A DNA stretch of 51,814 nucleotides from contig CAKZUK010000108.1 in the NCBI GenBank assembly GCA_937921775.1, positions 1-51,814 of the forward strand, in the 5' to 3' direction. Position 1 is the first letter of the stretch; each line of letters starts with the position of its first letter. Below, one piece after another: positions 43,561 to 51,814 of the stretch. Made by a program: the position numbers and the translations under genes. The notes under the pieces were generated by a model. The model saw only the letters and a list, made by a program, of their open reading frames with translations, was not told the origin of the DNA and searched no databases. Source of the DNA: an uncultured Saprospiraceae bacterium. Lineage in GTDB: Bacteria > Bacteroidota > Bacteroidia > Chitinophagales > Saprospiraceae.

Positions 43561-45060
43561 CTATAACAAATACCCCTGCAACTCATCAGCTAAATCTCGG
43601 TCATTCGACAAGCGAGGCACCTTATTCTGGCCACCCAATTTACCACGAGCCTTCATCAAGCTTCTAAAAGCATCTTTTTGGAGAGGGGTGATTTTTAGTG
43701 TTTGTAAAATTTTGCCTTTGATGAGATCTTCGTAGTAGATGTTTTGTTGCTCCATTTGTTGGTCAAGCTTTTTTGCGAAAGCAGATAAATCAGCAGGCAT
43801 CTTTTCAAATTCAATGAACCATTCGTGATAGGGCGCTTCACCATTGGGTGGGTTGACCTGTGGAGCTACGGTGAATTCGACTACGCGGACGTCTTCGGTT
43901 TTAGTAGCTCCTTGTAATGATTCTTCTACTTCTTTACCAATCACATGTTCGCCAAAAGCGGAAATGAAATGTTTGATACGACCAGTTACCACTAGGCGGT
44001 ATGGATCTTTAGAAACGAACTTTACGGTATCACCAATATTGTAAGCCCAAAGTCCTGCATTGCTATTGATAATGATGGCGTAGTTGACACCTACTTCAAT
44101 ATCTTTTAAAGAGAAACGAGAAGGGTTTTCATTGTGAATTTCATCAGCTGGTACAAACTCAAAGAAAATACCGGAGTGCGAATTGAGTAATAAACCTGGC
44201 TCGCTTTGGTCATCTTGAAATGCAAAAAATCCTTCAGATGCAGGATAAGCTTCGAGGGTATCAATGCGCTTGCCAACAAGTTGTTCGAGTGTGGAACGGT
44301 AAGGTTCGAAATTGACACCTCCATAAGCGAAGATGGAGTAATTAGGAAATAAATCTATGATTTTCTTTTTACCGCTAACATCGAGCAGACGTTCGTAGTA
44401 CATTTGTACCCAAGGTGGAATACCACTGATGAGTCGCATGTCTTGATGCAGCGTTTCTTCGACTATCTTGTCGAGTTTGTCTTCCCACTCTTCAATGCGA
44501 TTGGTTTCGTAACTGGGCAACTGATTTCTTTGCAACCAAGAAGGTACCTGATGGTTGACTAGACCTGATAGTCGTCCAGTATTGATACCACCTACTTTTG
44601 TAACCTCAGGGCTGCCGGATAAAAATATGAGTTTACCATCTAGCCATTCAATTTGATTGGTCTGGTGTGCGTAATGAAAAAGTGCGTTACGCGCAGTACC
44701 GAAATGATTGGGTAGGCTTGCTTTAGTGATTGGGATATATTTCACCCCAGATGTAGTACCAGAAGTTTTTGCGAAGTAAGTGGGAAAACCTTTCCAGAGA
44801 ACATCTGCTTCACCTTTCTTGATTCGTTCTACATATGATCGGATGCCTTCGTAATCTTTGACAGGGACTCGCTCTTTGTATGCTTCGTAAGAGTCAATAT
44901 TTTCGAAATCGTGATCTTTCCCAAAGGCAGTTTTTCGACCTTCTTTGATTAGCATATTGAACATAGCCTCCTGACTTTCGAGAGGATGGCTGGACCAAGT
45001 ACGAATCTTTTTTGAAATTCGTTTAGCAAAAGGTTTTACGATACGTGATTTAAATCTCAT
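43561..45060 (-). CDS. GH3 family acyl-adenylating protein
   Basis: 499 residues. The signature PTYFAKTSGTTSGVKYIPITKASL is the phosphate-binding loop of the acyl-adenylate family, and later blocks (YPASEGFFAFQ, AIIINSNAGLWAYNIGDTVKF, GRIKHFISAFGEHVIGKEVEE) fit GH3 proteins. In plants GH3 enzymes join auxin or jasmonate to amino acids; bacterial members are common in Bacteroidota, but their substrates are unknown. There is no signal peptide, so it acts in the cytoplasm. It lies between the LolA-like gene and fdhD, the latter starting 40 bases after its stop. Confidence 0.88.
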   Translation of the reverse strand: MRFKSRIVKPFAKRISKKIRTWSSHPLESQEAMFNMLIKEGRKTAFGKDHDFENIDSYEAYKERVPVKDYEGIRSYVERIKKGEADVLWKGFPTYFAKTSGTTSGVKYIPITKASLPNHFGTARNALFHYAHQTNQIEWLDGKLIFLSGSPEVTKVGGINTGRLSGLVNHQVPSWLQRNQLPSYETNRIEEWEDKLDKIVEETLHQDMRLISGIPPWVQMYYERLLDVSGKKKIIDLFPNYSIFAYGGVNFEPYRSTLEQLVGKRIDTLEAYPASEGFFAFQDDQSEPGLLLNSHSGIFFEFVPADEIHNENPSRFSLKDIEVGVNYAIIINSNAGLWAYNIGDTVKFVSKDPYRLVVTGRIKHFISAFGEHVIGKEVEESLQGATKTEDVRVVEFTVAPQVNPPNGEAPYHEWFIEFEKMPADLSAFAKKLDQQMEQQNIYYEDLIKGKILQTLKITPLQKDAFRSLMKARGKLGGQNKVPRLSNDRDLADELQGYLL

Positions 45061-45206
45061 TGGTCATTTTGTTGTTACTCACAGCTTAGACTTATAATTT
45101 GATTGTTGGTACAAAATTACGGAAAAAATTGGAGTTGATAAGGAGAATATCCTCTTTAGGGCATATAGAAGACTTGAAGTGTAAATAAGGGCACGCGAAT
45201 GACTTA

Positions 45207-45256
45207 ACATAAGAAATCCCGCAATCTGAATATTCAAAATGCGGGATTTCTTATGT
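45207..45256 (-). terminator. Terminator of the LolA-like gene
   Basis: A perfect 16-bp stem (ACATAAGAAATCCCGC with GCGGGATTTCTTATGT) has an 18-base loop, 36 bases past the stop at 45292. Confidence 0.85.
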
Positions 45257-45291
45257 TGTGCTATATGATTAGCTTGTAGCTATTTTTTCAT

Positions 45292-45972
45292 CTAGTCCAT
45301 ACTCATATCGTTGATTCTTACGCCTTCTGGATATTCTGATTTGTTGAATACAAAGTAGGTTTCAGCGAAAGCTTTATCTTTTAAGAGCTTATCGATGGTA
45401 AGGGTGTATCGTGAGCCATCTTTGCCGAATACCTTCATACGTTTTACTTTGCTCCCCTTCTTCTCGATGGTGAGGCGAAGCTTGGTGTATTCAGAATACT
45501 TGTCAACTGGCTTGAATTCAACTTGTTGAACGGTTTTGCCAGCTTCGGTAAATTCAGCACTTAGGGCGTAGATGTATTCTCCTTTTTCATACATGTTGAA
45601 CAAATCATTGGGAGACATAATACTTTCTGCATCTTCGTCTTCATCAATATCATTGATTTGCACCTCATTTCTGTCTTCCATATATAACCAGAGTTTGCTG
45701 CCATTGCTGATGATTTCGCGGCCTCCCATCTGCATTCGATATTTATCGCCTTGCTGAGCCATTTTACCTTCCTGTACTTCTACATCAGCTTCAGGAATTT
45801 CTATAGTAAGTGAAAAATTAACCTCCATAGATTTGAGCGCTTTGTATTCTTCACTGATCTTTTTTAGTAAAGCAGTAGCCTTAGGGTCAGATTCACTGGT
45901 AAAATCGTTGTCCTGTGCGAAACAGGAGAAGGCAAAAACAGTACAAAGTAGTATAAGCATTAAATTTTTCAT
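45292..45972 (-). CDS. LolA-like outer-membrane lipoprotein carrier protein
   Basis: 226 residues. The signal peptide is MKNLMLILLCTVFAFSCFAQ. The mature part has the LolA layout: ATALLKKISEEYKALKSMEVNFSL, then KMAQQGDKYRMQMGGREIISNGSKLWLYMEDRNEVQINDID, and the C-terminal strands TYFVFNKSEYPEGVRINDMSMD. LolA carries lipoproteins across the periplasm to the outer membrane. In Bacteroidota lolA commonly lies beside ftsK; here a histidine kinase gene is placed between them. An excellent promoter lies at 46110-46141. Confidence 0.85.
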   Translation of the reverse strand: MKNLMLILLCTVFAFSCFAQDNDFTSESDPKATALLKKISEEYKALKSMEVNFSLTIEIPEADVEVQEGKMAQQGDKYRMQMGGREIISNGSKLWLYMEDRNEVQINDIDEDEDAESIMSPNDLFNMYEKGEYIYALSAEFTEAGKTVQQVEFKPVDKYSEYTKLRLTIEKKGSKVKRMKVFGKDGSRYTLTIDKLLKDKAFAETYFVFNKSEYPEGVRINDMSMD

Positions 45973-46109
45973 GATATTGGATGTTTAAGCGTGAATCAAT
46001 TTGAAAAACGATAAAAATTTTAAATCGAATTTCGCTCCCTTGTTTCTAAATAAAACTAGCGAATAGTTACATTAAAAACGCAGTAGTAATCTACATATTG
46101 GCTTTAAAA

Positions 46110-46141
46110 CAAAGGTAAGCTGTTAAAGTTGTTTTAAGCAA
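46110..46141 (-). promoter_or_regulatory. Promoter of the LolA-like gene
   Basis: On the minus strand, TTG (complement of 46139-46141) is followed by 21 bases and TACCTTTG (complement of 46110-46117), a full match to TTG-N17-23-TAnnTTTG. The leader would be about 130 bases. Confidence 0.68.
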
Positions 46142-46269
46142 TGGGAAAGGGGTTAAAGATCTGTTAAGTAGTGTAGAAGCTGAGTTATAAGTAGGAAATA
46201 CTCATTTGGCATTTATTTTGGCATATTAAAGTAACACTTAATCGCTTTAGAATGAAAATCCGCTAAATT

Positions 46270-48021
46270 ATGATTGATATCCCCACGGTTACACATGCTT
46301 CTTTAAAAGATAGCTTTGAAGAGAATAGAAAGCTAGAGGGAAAGGATCCTCGAAGAGCACTTGCTATCTATGAAGAATTAGTAATTCTTGCTGAAACAGA
46401 GGACGCTTATGAAATACAAGTGGATTGTTTATTAAGAATTATACCGCTGAGTATGCGCCAGGGATTTTATTCTAAATCTCTTCGACAGGGGAGGGTCGCT
46501 CTCCAATTTATTCATTATCACTTTCCTGAAGATAAAAAACGATTGGCTTATTGCTATAAAGAATTAGGAGCTGTCTATTCTAATGGTTTTGGCAAAAATA
46601 GTTTGGCATTGGATTATTTCTTCAAAGCGATTAAATGCGATCTAGCGGAGCTAAATGTCAATTTGTACAACAATATTGGAAGTCTTTATAAAGATTCTCA
46701 GCTCTACGATAAAGCACTTAAGTATCTTGAGAAAGGAATGGCAATTGCGGATAAATATTCTGTGATTAGGGTTTTTATTCTGGAAAACTTAAGCGGCGTT
46801 TACAGTGCATTGGGAGAGAATGAAAAGGCAGAGCAGTTGTTAAGAGAAGGGCTTGAGGTTTCTGACGAAATTGCAAAGACAGATTCATCCATTCATTACA
46901 TCAAAGGTTTCGTATTAAACACTTTAGGTAAACTACTACATCAAACGAATCGACCAAATGAATCCTTTGAATACATCGATCTGGCTTTAGTATCAGCTAA
47001 AAAAAGAAACAATACCAGTGTGATTATAGAGTCCTTAATGAATAGAGGGAATTTTGCATTGGCGAAAGGAGATGAAGCCCTTTTTGAAATTTCTATTCAG
47101 GAAGCTATTGAGTATTCTCAAGATGAAACACTGAGTACTTTGCAAATTAGTTGCCTTGAATCATTGAAAAAATATCACTGGGATAAAGGAGAATTTAAAG
47201 AAGCTTGTTTAGCTGCTGACAAAATCATATCAATCAAGGATCGTATTGAGGAAACTCAAGAGAGTAATTCGATGTTTGACTTATTAGAAGAGCGAGAGTC
47301 TGAAATTTTTCTATTGGAGAATAAAAATAAAATGATCAATCGTCAAAAAGAGGAATTGGAGCAATTCGCTTATATCGTTGCACACGACCTAAAAGAACCT
47401 TTGCGTAATATTGGTGGTTTTGGAAGTTTGATTCATAAAAGATACAATAGTGTTTTAGATGATGATGGTAAAGAATTTCTCGAATTTATTGTAAAAAGTT
47501 CAACCCACATGTATACCATGCTGGAAGACCTTCTTCAATATGCCACCTTAGAAAGCACAGAGAGTGAGTTAGAATTAATAGAACCCAAAGAAGTAATTGA
47601 AGGGATTATCTATCATGTCAAGAATAAATTAAAGTGTACGAATACGGTTATTAATTTTTCCAAGTTGCAGTTGCCCGTTCAAATTAGAAAAGTGCATCTC
47701 AATATTCTTTTTGATAACCTTATTAAGAATGCGATTAAGTTTAAAAGCGAAAATAGAGACTTGGTCATTGATATTCAAAATGAAAGTAAAGGGGATAAGA
47801 TTTTATTCGCCGTTAGAGATAATGGCAAAGGAATCGACCCTAAATATCATTCTTCGATTTTTCAAATATTCAAACGTCTTGAAAAAAATAAACACAAGGG
47901 AACCGGTATTGGTTTGGCAGTGTGCAAAAAGATCGTTGAAAATTATCAAGGACAAATCTGGGTAGAATCTCAACCAGATGTTGGTACAACCTTTTTCTTC
48001 TCGATTAAAATGAGGGAATAA
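46270..48021 (+). CDS. Soluble TPR-containing sensor histidine kinase (second copy of the type)
   Basis: 583 residues, no membrane segment. Residues of about 10-320 are TPR-like helices (LAYCYKELGAVYSNGFGKNSLALDYFFKAI, NNIGSLYKDSQLYDKALKYLEKGM). A coiled coil (about 335-365) leads to FAYIVAHDLKEPLRNIGGF with the phosphorylated His372. The ATPase domain has the N box NLIKNAIKFK, DNGKGIDP, FQIFKRL and GTGIGLAV. The kinase part is closely related to that of the gene at 6014, while the TPR parts have diverged. No response regulator is adjacent, so its partner is unknown. It is divergent from the LolA-like gene and convergent with ftsK. Confidence 0.9.
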   Translation: MIDIPTVTHASLKDSFEENRKLEGKDPRRALAIYEELVILAETEDAYEIQVDCLLRIIPLSMRQGFYSKSLRQGRVALQFIHYHFPEDKKRLAYCYKELGAVYSNGFGKNSLALDYFFKAIKCDLAELNVNLYNNIGSLYKDSQLYDKALKYLEKGMAIADKYSVIRVFILENLSGVYSALGENEKAEQLLREGLEVSDEIAKTDSSIHYIKGFVLNTLGKLLHQTNRPNESFEYIDLALVSAKKRNNTSVIIESLMNRGNFALAKGDEALFEISIQEAIEYSQDETLSTLQISCLESLKKYHWDKGEFKEACLAADKIISIKDRIEETQESNSMFDLLEERESEIFLLENKNKMINRQKEELEQFAYIVAHDLKEPLRNIGGFGSLIHKRYNSVLDDDGKEFLEFIVKSSTHMYTMLEDLLQYATLESTESELELIEPKEVIEGIIYHVKNKLKCTNTVINFSKLQLPVQIRKVHLNILFDNLIKNAIKFKSENRDLVIDIQNESKGDKILFAVRDNGKGIDPKYHSSIFQIFKRLEKNKHKGTGIGLAVCKKIVENYQGQIWVESQPDVGTTFFFSIKMRE

Positions 48022-48370
48022 GTGTAAGTTATGGAGGTAACGGGTTTTGCTTGTTTTCTTCGGGTTTGTTTATGAGATTTATTTTTTAAATTCGGTGCCT
48101 TTACCTTCAAATGACCTTGCTCTCTAAAGAGAAGTTCACTACCTAAAACATCTTTTTCCTCTTGTTGTGTATTGTTAATTTAATGCGACTAGGATTGCTC
48201 TTCAGCAATTGAGGGAGTACGACAGGAGCTTAACTATGTATTGTAGGAAGATGGATGTTAGATTTATGTCTTCTTCTTTTTCTTCTTCAGGTTTTATCAA
48301 ATAAAAAAACCTGACAAATCATTGATTCGCCAGGTTTGTTTCCTTGTAAAGCCGTTCACAAGGTTACCTT
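48022..48370. other. Intergenic region between the histidine kinase and ftsK
   Basis: 349 bp between convergent genes. It contains the ftsK terminator at 48303-48340. The rest is AT-rich with a Thr/Cys-type TTCTTCTTTTTCTTCTTC tract near 48270; no gene or further hairpin is supported. Confidence 0.5.
48303..48340 (-). terminator. Terminator of ftsK
   Basis: AAACCTGAC pairs with GCCAGGTTT (one mismatch) over a 13-base loop that has its own small AATCA/TGATT pairing; the minus strand ends in a run of seven T. It lies about 30 bases past the ftsK stop. Confidence 0.75.
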
Positions 48371-50899
48371 CTATTTCCTATTGTGAATATCTTCCAAATA
48401 TCGTTCCAACTCAACTTCATCATAGACCAAAACTTCACGGGCTTTACTGCCTTCACTAGGACCAACTATTCCAGTTGCTTCCAGCTGATCCATGATACGA
48501 CCGGCACGGTTATAACCGAGTTTGAGTCGACGTTGAATCATAGAAGTAGAACCATGCTGGTTTTGCACGACTAGGCGAGCAGCATCATTAAACATAGCAT
48601 CGAGGTCATTTATGTTGACACCGTTTTTCATCTTTGTTTCATCTTCTCCATGAAATTCAGGAAGGAAGAAAGGAGTAGGATAACCTTTTTGTTCAGAAAT
48701 GAACTCAATCACTTTATCTACTTCTGGTGTGTCTACAAATGCACATTGGAGGCGAATGAGGTCACTACCAAAAGAAAGTAGCATATCACCTTTTCCAATC
48801 AAACGATCTGCACCACCTGTGTCAATAATGGTTCGTGAATCCACTTTCGCAGTTACACGATAAGCAATACGAGCTGGGAAATTGGCTTTGATCACACCCG
48901 TAATAATGTTGACAGAAGGACGCTGCGTAGCGATAATTAAGTGGATACCAACGGCACGTGATAACTGTGCCAAACGACCAATCGGTAGTTCGATTTCTTT
49001 ACCCGCAGTCATAATCAAATCTGCAAACTCATCAATTACCAATACGATAAACGGCATGAAAGCATGACCATTGTTTGGATTAAGTTTGCGAGCAATAAAT
49101 TTGTCGTTGTATTCACGGATGTTTCTCGCTTTTGCTTTTTTTAGCAAGTCATAACGTGTATCCATTTCAATCAATAGGGAGTTCAGTGTATGCACTACCT
49201 TGGTGGTATCCGTTACGATTGGTTCATCCAGTCCTGGCAGGTATGCAAGGAAGTGGTTGACCAGTCTAGCGTAAGGAAATAGTTCCACTTTTTTAGGGTC
49301 AATCAAGACAAACTTAATCTGAGATGGGTGCTTTTTGTAAAGCAAAGACATCAGGATTACGTTGACACCAACCGACTTACCTTGACCAGTAGCACCGGCT
49401 ACCAAAAGGTGAGGCATTTTGGCGAGGTCAGCTACAAAAACCTCGTTGTTAATGGTTTTTCCTAAAGCAATAGGAAGATCCATTTTTGCTCGTTTGAATT
49501 TTTCCGAAAGGAGTACTTCCTTCAAAGATACAATCTGCTGAGTTTTGTTTGGTACCTCAATACCAATTGTTCCTTTACCCGGAATCGGTGCAATGATACG
49601 AATACCGAGTGCTGCCAAGCTAAGTGCGATATCATCTTCGAGGTTTTTAATTCTAGAGATACGAACACCTGGAGCAGGAATAATTTCATAAAGCGTAACG
49701 GTAGGGCCGATGGTTGCTTTTATCTTTACGATTTCAATTTTATAGTTGAGCAAAGTCTCAATAATCTGATCTTTGTTTTGCTCTAATTCGGTACGGTCAA
49801 CTTCTACTTTTTGATCTTCGTATGAATTAAGCAAGGCCAGTACTGGATGCTCGTAAGAAGAAAGTTCGAGGGTGGAATCGTAAGGATCGCTACCTACCAA
49901 ACTGTTCTCTTCCAGCTTCTGAATATCAGGCTTATTTTCAGTAGCACTATCGATATCTAGATCTGGAGGAGGAGGTTCAGGAGTGCTTTCTGCTATTTCC
50001 AGTTCGGCTTCACCTACTTTTAGTGATTGAGGTTTTTCTCTACCTTTTTTTCCTAGAGGTATAGAAATTTGTCCATCCTTATCAACATCATCCGCAGCGG
50101 GTTCCTTGGAAGGTGGAGCTGCTGCTCCAGGAGCTCCAGAAGGAGTTTCAGCTTCGTTTACTTCAAAAGCAGTACCTGGCTTTGGATTAAACTTTTTGCT
50201 TGGACGTAAGGTAGAAGGTAGCTCTTTTTGAGCGTCTGCGTTGGCAGTTTTTCTTTTTGGCTTACGTCCATTTATGAATTCAGTAAAGCTATACTTCATG
50301 TTTTTGAACATGACAGAAGGACTGACGTCGAGGTTTGGGTTGAAGTTCCAGACTACTGTAGAAAGCATTGTAAAGATAATCAGAGCAATCATACCAGCGG
50401 TACCTACAAATTTGACCAACCAAGAACTGATTGACTCTCCAAATGCGCCACCAATAGGGAATGCTGATGCTCGAAAGAAGAAGGCCATCAGTATGGAAAG
50501 AGAAATCAACAGGAGGAAAGAGGTCCATAGGATAGGGACAAACTCTTTCATTGGTTGTTTTCTGATTCGTGATAAACCGAATTTACCTAAAAGGAAAACA
50601 AACAAGTAGGAGGGGACTCCAAATCCCCAGTAAAAGAACATGTTGGAAACGATCGCTCCCAGTCTTCCGAGCCAGTTGGCCATTTGGTGTTCGCCATTAA
50701 AGAGTAGTCCCCACGAAAAGCGGAGCACTCGATCTTGGTCTTCTTTCCAAGTAAAAATATAGGAAGTATATGCGATAAATAGGTATATGGCAAGAAAGAG
50801 GCAGAGTATACCTACAAGTTTAGGAATACGTTCGTCGGTAATCTTGATATTCAAAGAGAGTTGACCCAGGCCCTTTTTCCCCTTTTTTTTTGCTGCCAT
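48371..50899 (-). CDS. ftsK: DNA translocase FtsK/SpoIIIE
   Basis: 842 residues, shorter than E. coli FtsK and like other Bacteroidota forms. Four membrane segments lie in residues of about 27-185. A Pro/Glu/Lys-rich linker follows (about 215-345). The motor domain has Walker A GATGQGKSVG (502-511), the Walker B region FIVLVIDEFADLIM, and RAVGIHLIIATQRPSVNIITG. The gamma DNA-reading domain ends the protein (MIQRRLKLGYNRAGRIMDQLEATGIVGP). FtsK pumps chromosome ends apart at the division septum and activates dif recombination. In Bacteroidota it is often beside lolA, and here the TPR kinase separates the two. Confidence 0.95.
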   Translation of the reverse strand: MAAKKKGKKGLGQLSLNIKITDERIPKLVGILCLFLAIYLFIAYTSYIFTWKEDQDRVLRFSWGLLFNGEHQMANWLGRLGAIVSNMFFYWGFGVPSYLFVFLLGKFGLSRIRKQPMKEFVPILWTSFLLLISLSILMAFFFRASAFPIGGAFGESISSWLVKFVGTAGMIALIIFTMLSTVVWNFNPNLDVSPSVMFKNMKYSFTEFINGRKPKRKTANADAQKELPSTLRPSKKFNPKPGTAFEVNEAETPSGAPGAAAPPSKEPAADDVDKDGQISIPLGKKGREKPQSLKVGEAELEIAESTPEPPPPDLDIDSATENKPDIQKLEENSLVGSDPYDSTLELSSYEHPVLALLNSYEDQKVEVDRTELEQNKDQIIETLLNYKIEIVKIKATIGPTVTLYEIIPAPGVRISRIKNLEDDIALSLAALGIRIIAPIPGKGTIGIEVPNKTQQIVSLKEVLLSEKFKRAKMDLPIALGKTINNEVFVADLAKMPHLLVAGATGQGKSVGVNVILMSLLYKKHPSQIKFVLIDPKKVELFPYARLVNHFLAYLPGLDEPIVTDTTKVVHTLNSLLIEMDTRYDLLKKAKARNIREYNDKFIARKLNPNNGHAFMPFIVLVIDEFADLIMTAGKEIELPIGRLAQLSRAVGIHLIIATQRPSVNIITGVIKANFPARIAYRVTAKVDSRTIIDTGGADRLIGKGDMLLSFGSDLIRLQCAFVDTPEVDKVIEFISEQKGYPTPFFLPEFHGEDETKMKNGVNINDLDAMFNDAARLVVQNQHGSTSMIQRRLKLGYNRAGRIMDQLEATGIVGPSEGSKAREVLVYDEVELERYLEDIHNRK

Positions 50900-51300
50900 G
50901 CTGATTAAGTTCTGTGGTCTGCAAGATGTTAAGTTAGGTGCTCAAATTTGTTATAAACCTGAGGTAGATACAAATTTGGGTACCTGCCTTTGAGCAGATA
51001 GTGTTTCAAAAGTTTTCAATCGGTGTTCCTGAGTATAAAAGTGCTCAGCAACCTCTGATTCATAGTGTAAGTAAGCGCTCAAAATAATCTAGTGATAATC
51101 TATCATTATTTTTGATCAATTACTTGGCAAAATTAGCGATAATATATGGGAATCTCGAATATCAAGTACCTACTTGTGGTGGGTTTTATCTCAAATTATC
51201 AATTCTCAGTGATTTTTTGATACGGAATGGAGGAGTGAGGTGTTACTAATATGGCGATTTATTGGCTTTTTTAGCAAAAAAGAGTGGGTATAAGTTGGCT
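50900..51300. other. Upstream region of ftsK
   Basis: 401 bp to the family 1 repeat. A minus-strand -7 element (TAATTTTG, complement of 51128-51135) is present, but the nearest TTG would need a 27-base spacer. No gene is visible. Confidence 0.4.
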
Positions 51301-51390
51301 TGGAGTGTGAATATGCGCTAAAATGGCCTTCTGCTGCGGGTTTTGCGGCAAAGTTAAAATTCTAATATCCAGTCGAATTCCAATTCTAAT
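51301..51390. repeat. Dispersed palindromic repeat, family 1 (copy E, degenerate)
   Basis: It keeps GGAGTGTGAATATG and GGCCTTCTGCTGCGGG in the first half and ATTCTAATATCC, GAATTCCAATTC in the second, as in copies C and D. It lies just before the end of an insertion sequence. Confidence 0.45.
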
Positions 51391-51410
51391 GCTTCTTTAT
51401 CTAAGCAAAA

Positions 51411-51456
51411 AAAAGAGGCTGTCTCATTAGTACCAACTAAAGAGGCGGCCTCTTTT
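51411..51456 (-). mobile_element. End of an IS1182-like insertion sequence, with a hairpin
   Basis: AGAGGCTGTCTCATTAGT at 51414 onward resembles the terminal inverted repeats of many IS1182-type elements (GAGGCTGTCTCA). AAAAGAGGC at 51411-51419 pairs with GCCTCTTTT at 51448-51456, forming a hairpin after the transposase stop that may stop transcription. The left boundary cannot be fixed because the other end is outside the window. Confidence 0.6.
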
Positions 51457-51491
51457 ATATTTCAAATTTTAGCTACAAAACCGAATTTCAC

Positions 51492-51814
51492 TTATTGAGT
51501 AGCGTATCTGACCGGAAAAGGTCTAAAAACGAGCAAAAACGAGTTTACAAGGCTAGTCTGTTGCTTTTCAAGAGCTAAAGCTTGATCTATAGTTGTAATC
51601 GGAGGGGTGATAGGACTACATTGGAGTGTTTTAGCCCACCATTTTTTAATATTGTGAGCAATGGCTAACAAGCCAAATTCTATGTTGACTTTTTCTAAAG
51701 ACCGAAGCGTAAAACGTTTGAAAAACCGATTGCTTTTGATGTGTCCAAAAACAGGTTCTACATCACAGCACCTTTTCTTCCTTAGTCTAATTCCTCTAAT
51801 GGAATCTAAGTTTT
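51492..51814 (-). CDS. IS1182-family transposase, C-terminal part
   Basis: The minus-strand frame is open from the window edge to the TAA at 51492-51494, giving the last 106 residues of a transposase. KRCCDVEPVFGHIKSNRFFKRF contains the Glu of the DDE triad (in EPVFGHIK), and LRSLEKVNIEFGLLAIAHNIKKW is the usual C-terminal block of IS1182/DDE_Tnp_1_6 transposases. These proteins cut and join the ends of the element. It is an end fragment only because the window stops here; no break is seen. The element end lies about 36-80 bases past the stop. Confidence 0.85.
   Translation of the reverse strand, partial: NLDSIRGIRLRKKRCCDVEPVFGHIKSNRFFKRFTLRSLEKVNIEFGLLAIAHNIKKWWAKTLQCSPITPPITTIDQALALEKQQTSLVNSFLLVFRPFPVRYATQ

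Noticed and set aside
45112..45119. TAATTTTG as -7 element of the GH3 gene
   Set aside because: No TTG lies within 17-23 bases upstream, and the motif is expected by chance in AT-rich DNA.
1..51814. Search for tRNA, rRNA and CRISPR arrays
   Set aside because: I saw no cloverleaf with the GGTTCGAATCC-type arm, no rRNA-like sequence and no regular direct repeats with spacers.

Overview
The window looks like a chromosomal segment of a low-GC Bacteroidota. Several secreted proteins end in type IX secretion (T9SS) sorting domains of both the A type and the B (CHU_C) type. Promoters match the Bacteroidota form TTG-N17-23-TAnnTTTG. The cluster bamD-rpoZ-coaBC-DUF4835 is typical of the phylum. The mix of SprB repeats, lamin-tail and LamG cargo and a pinensin-like peptide suggests Saprospiria or a related marine group; that placement is inference.

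Layout. 1-4.9 kb: T9SS cargo (a truncated sorting-domain gene, a lamin-tail protein, two LamG proteins) around a ybaB gene. 5-9.7 kb: a DUF1573 lipoprotein, a soluble TPR histidine kinase, a small unknown gene and an aldo/keto reductase. 9.9-16.6 kb (minus): a 1349-residue SprB-repeat adhesin with a cohesin-like domain, hutI, and a thioredoxin-SPOR fusion. 17.1-22.9 kb (plus): fabH, efp, accB, accC and an MsbA-like ABC exporter, the housekeeping fatty-acid and translation block. 23.2-28.9 kb: a T9SS cargo protein, an ECF sigma factor with a downstream protein that joins a membrane anchor to a beta-barrel, a hemolysin III/PAQR protein, a tiny RiPP-precursor-like gene, and a D-cysteine desulfhydrase/ACC deaminase homologue. 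29-37.4 kb (minus): a TPR/beta-propeller/SPOR protein resembling PorE, purN, a secreted propeller-like protein, DUF4835, coaBC, rpoZ and bamD. 37.8-41.3 kb (plus): two tandem paralogues that join a cytochrome c domain to a PHM/DBH-type dicopper monooxygenase and a T9SS sorting domain. 41.3-51.8 kb: two small genes, a 51-residue THX ribosomal protein, fdhD, a GH3 protein, a LolA-like protein, a second TPR histidine kinase, ftsK, and the 3' end of an IS1182-like transposase.

How the genes connect. Outer-envelope biology dominates: BamD, a LolA-like carrier, DUF4835, SPOR proteins, T9SS cargo and an ECF sigma/beta-barrel pair. The best novelty candidates are the cytochrome-copper monooxygenase pair, the orphan RiPP-like peptide with its own terminator, and two families of dispersed palindromic intergenic repeats, one of which forms the 3' ends of two converging genes. 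No CRISPR array, tRNA or rRNA was seen.
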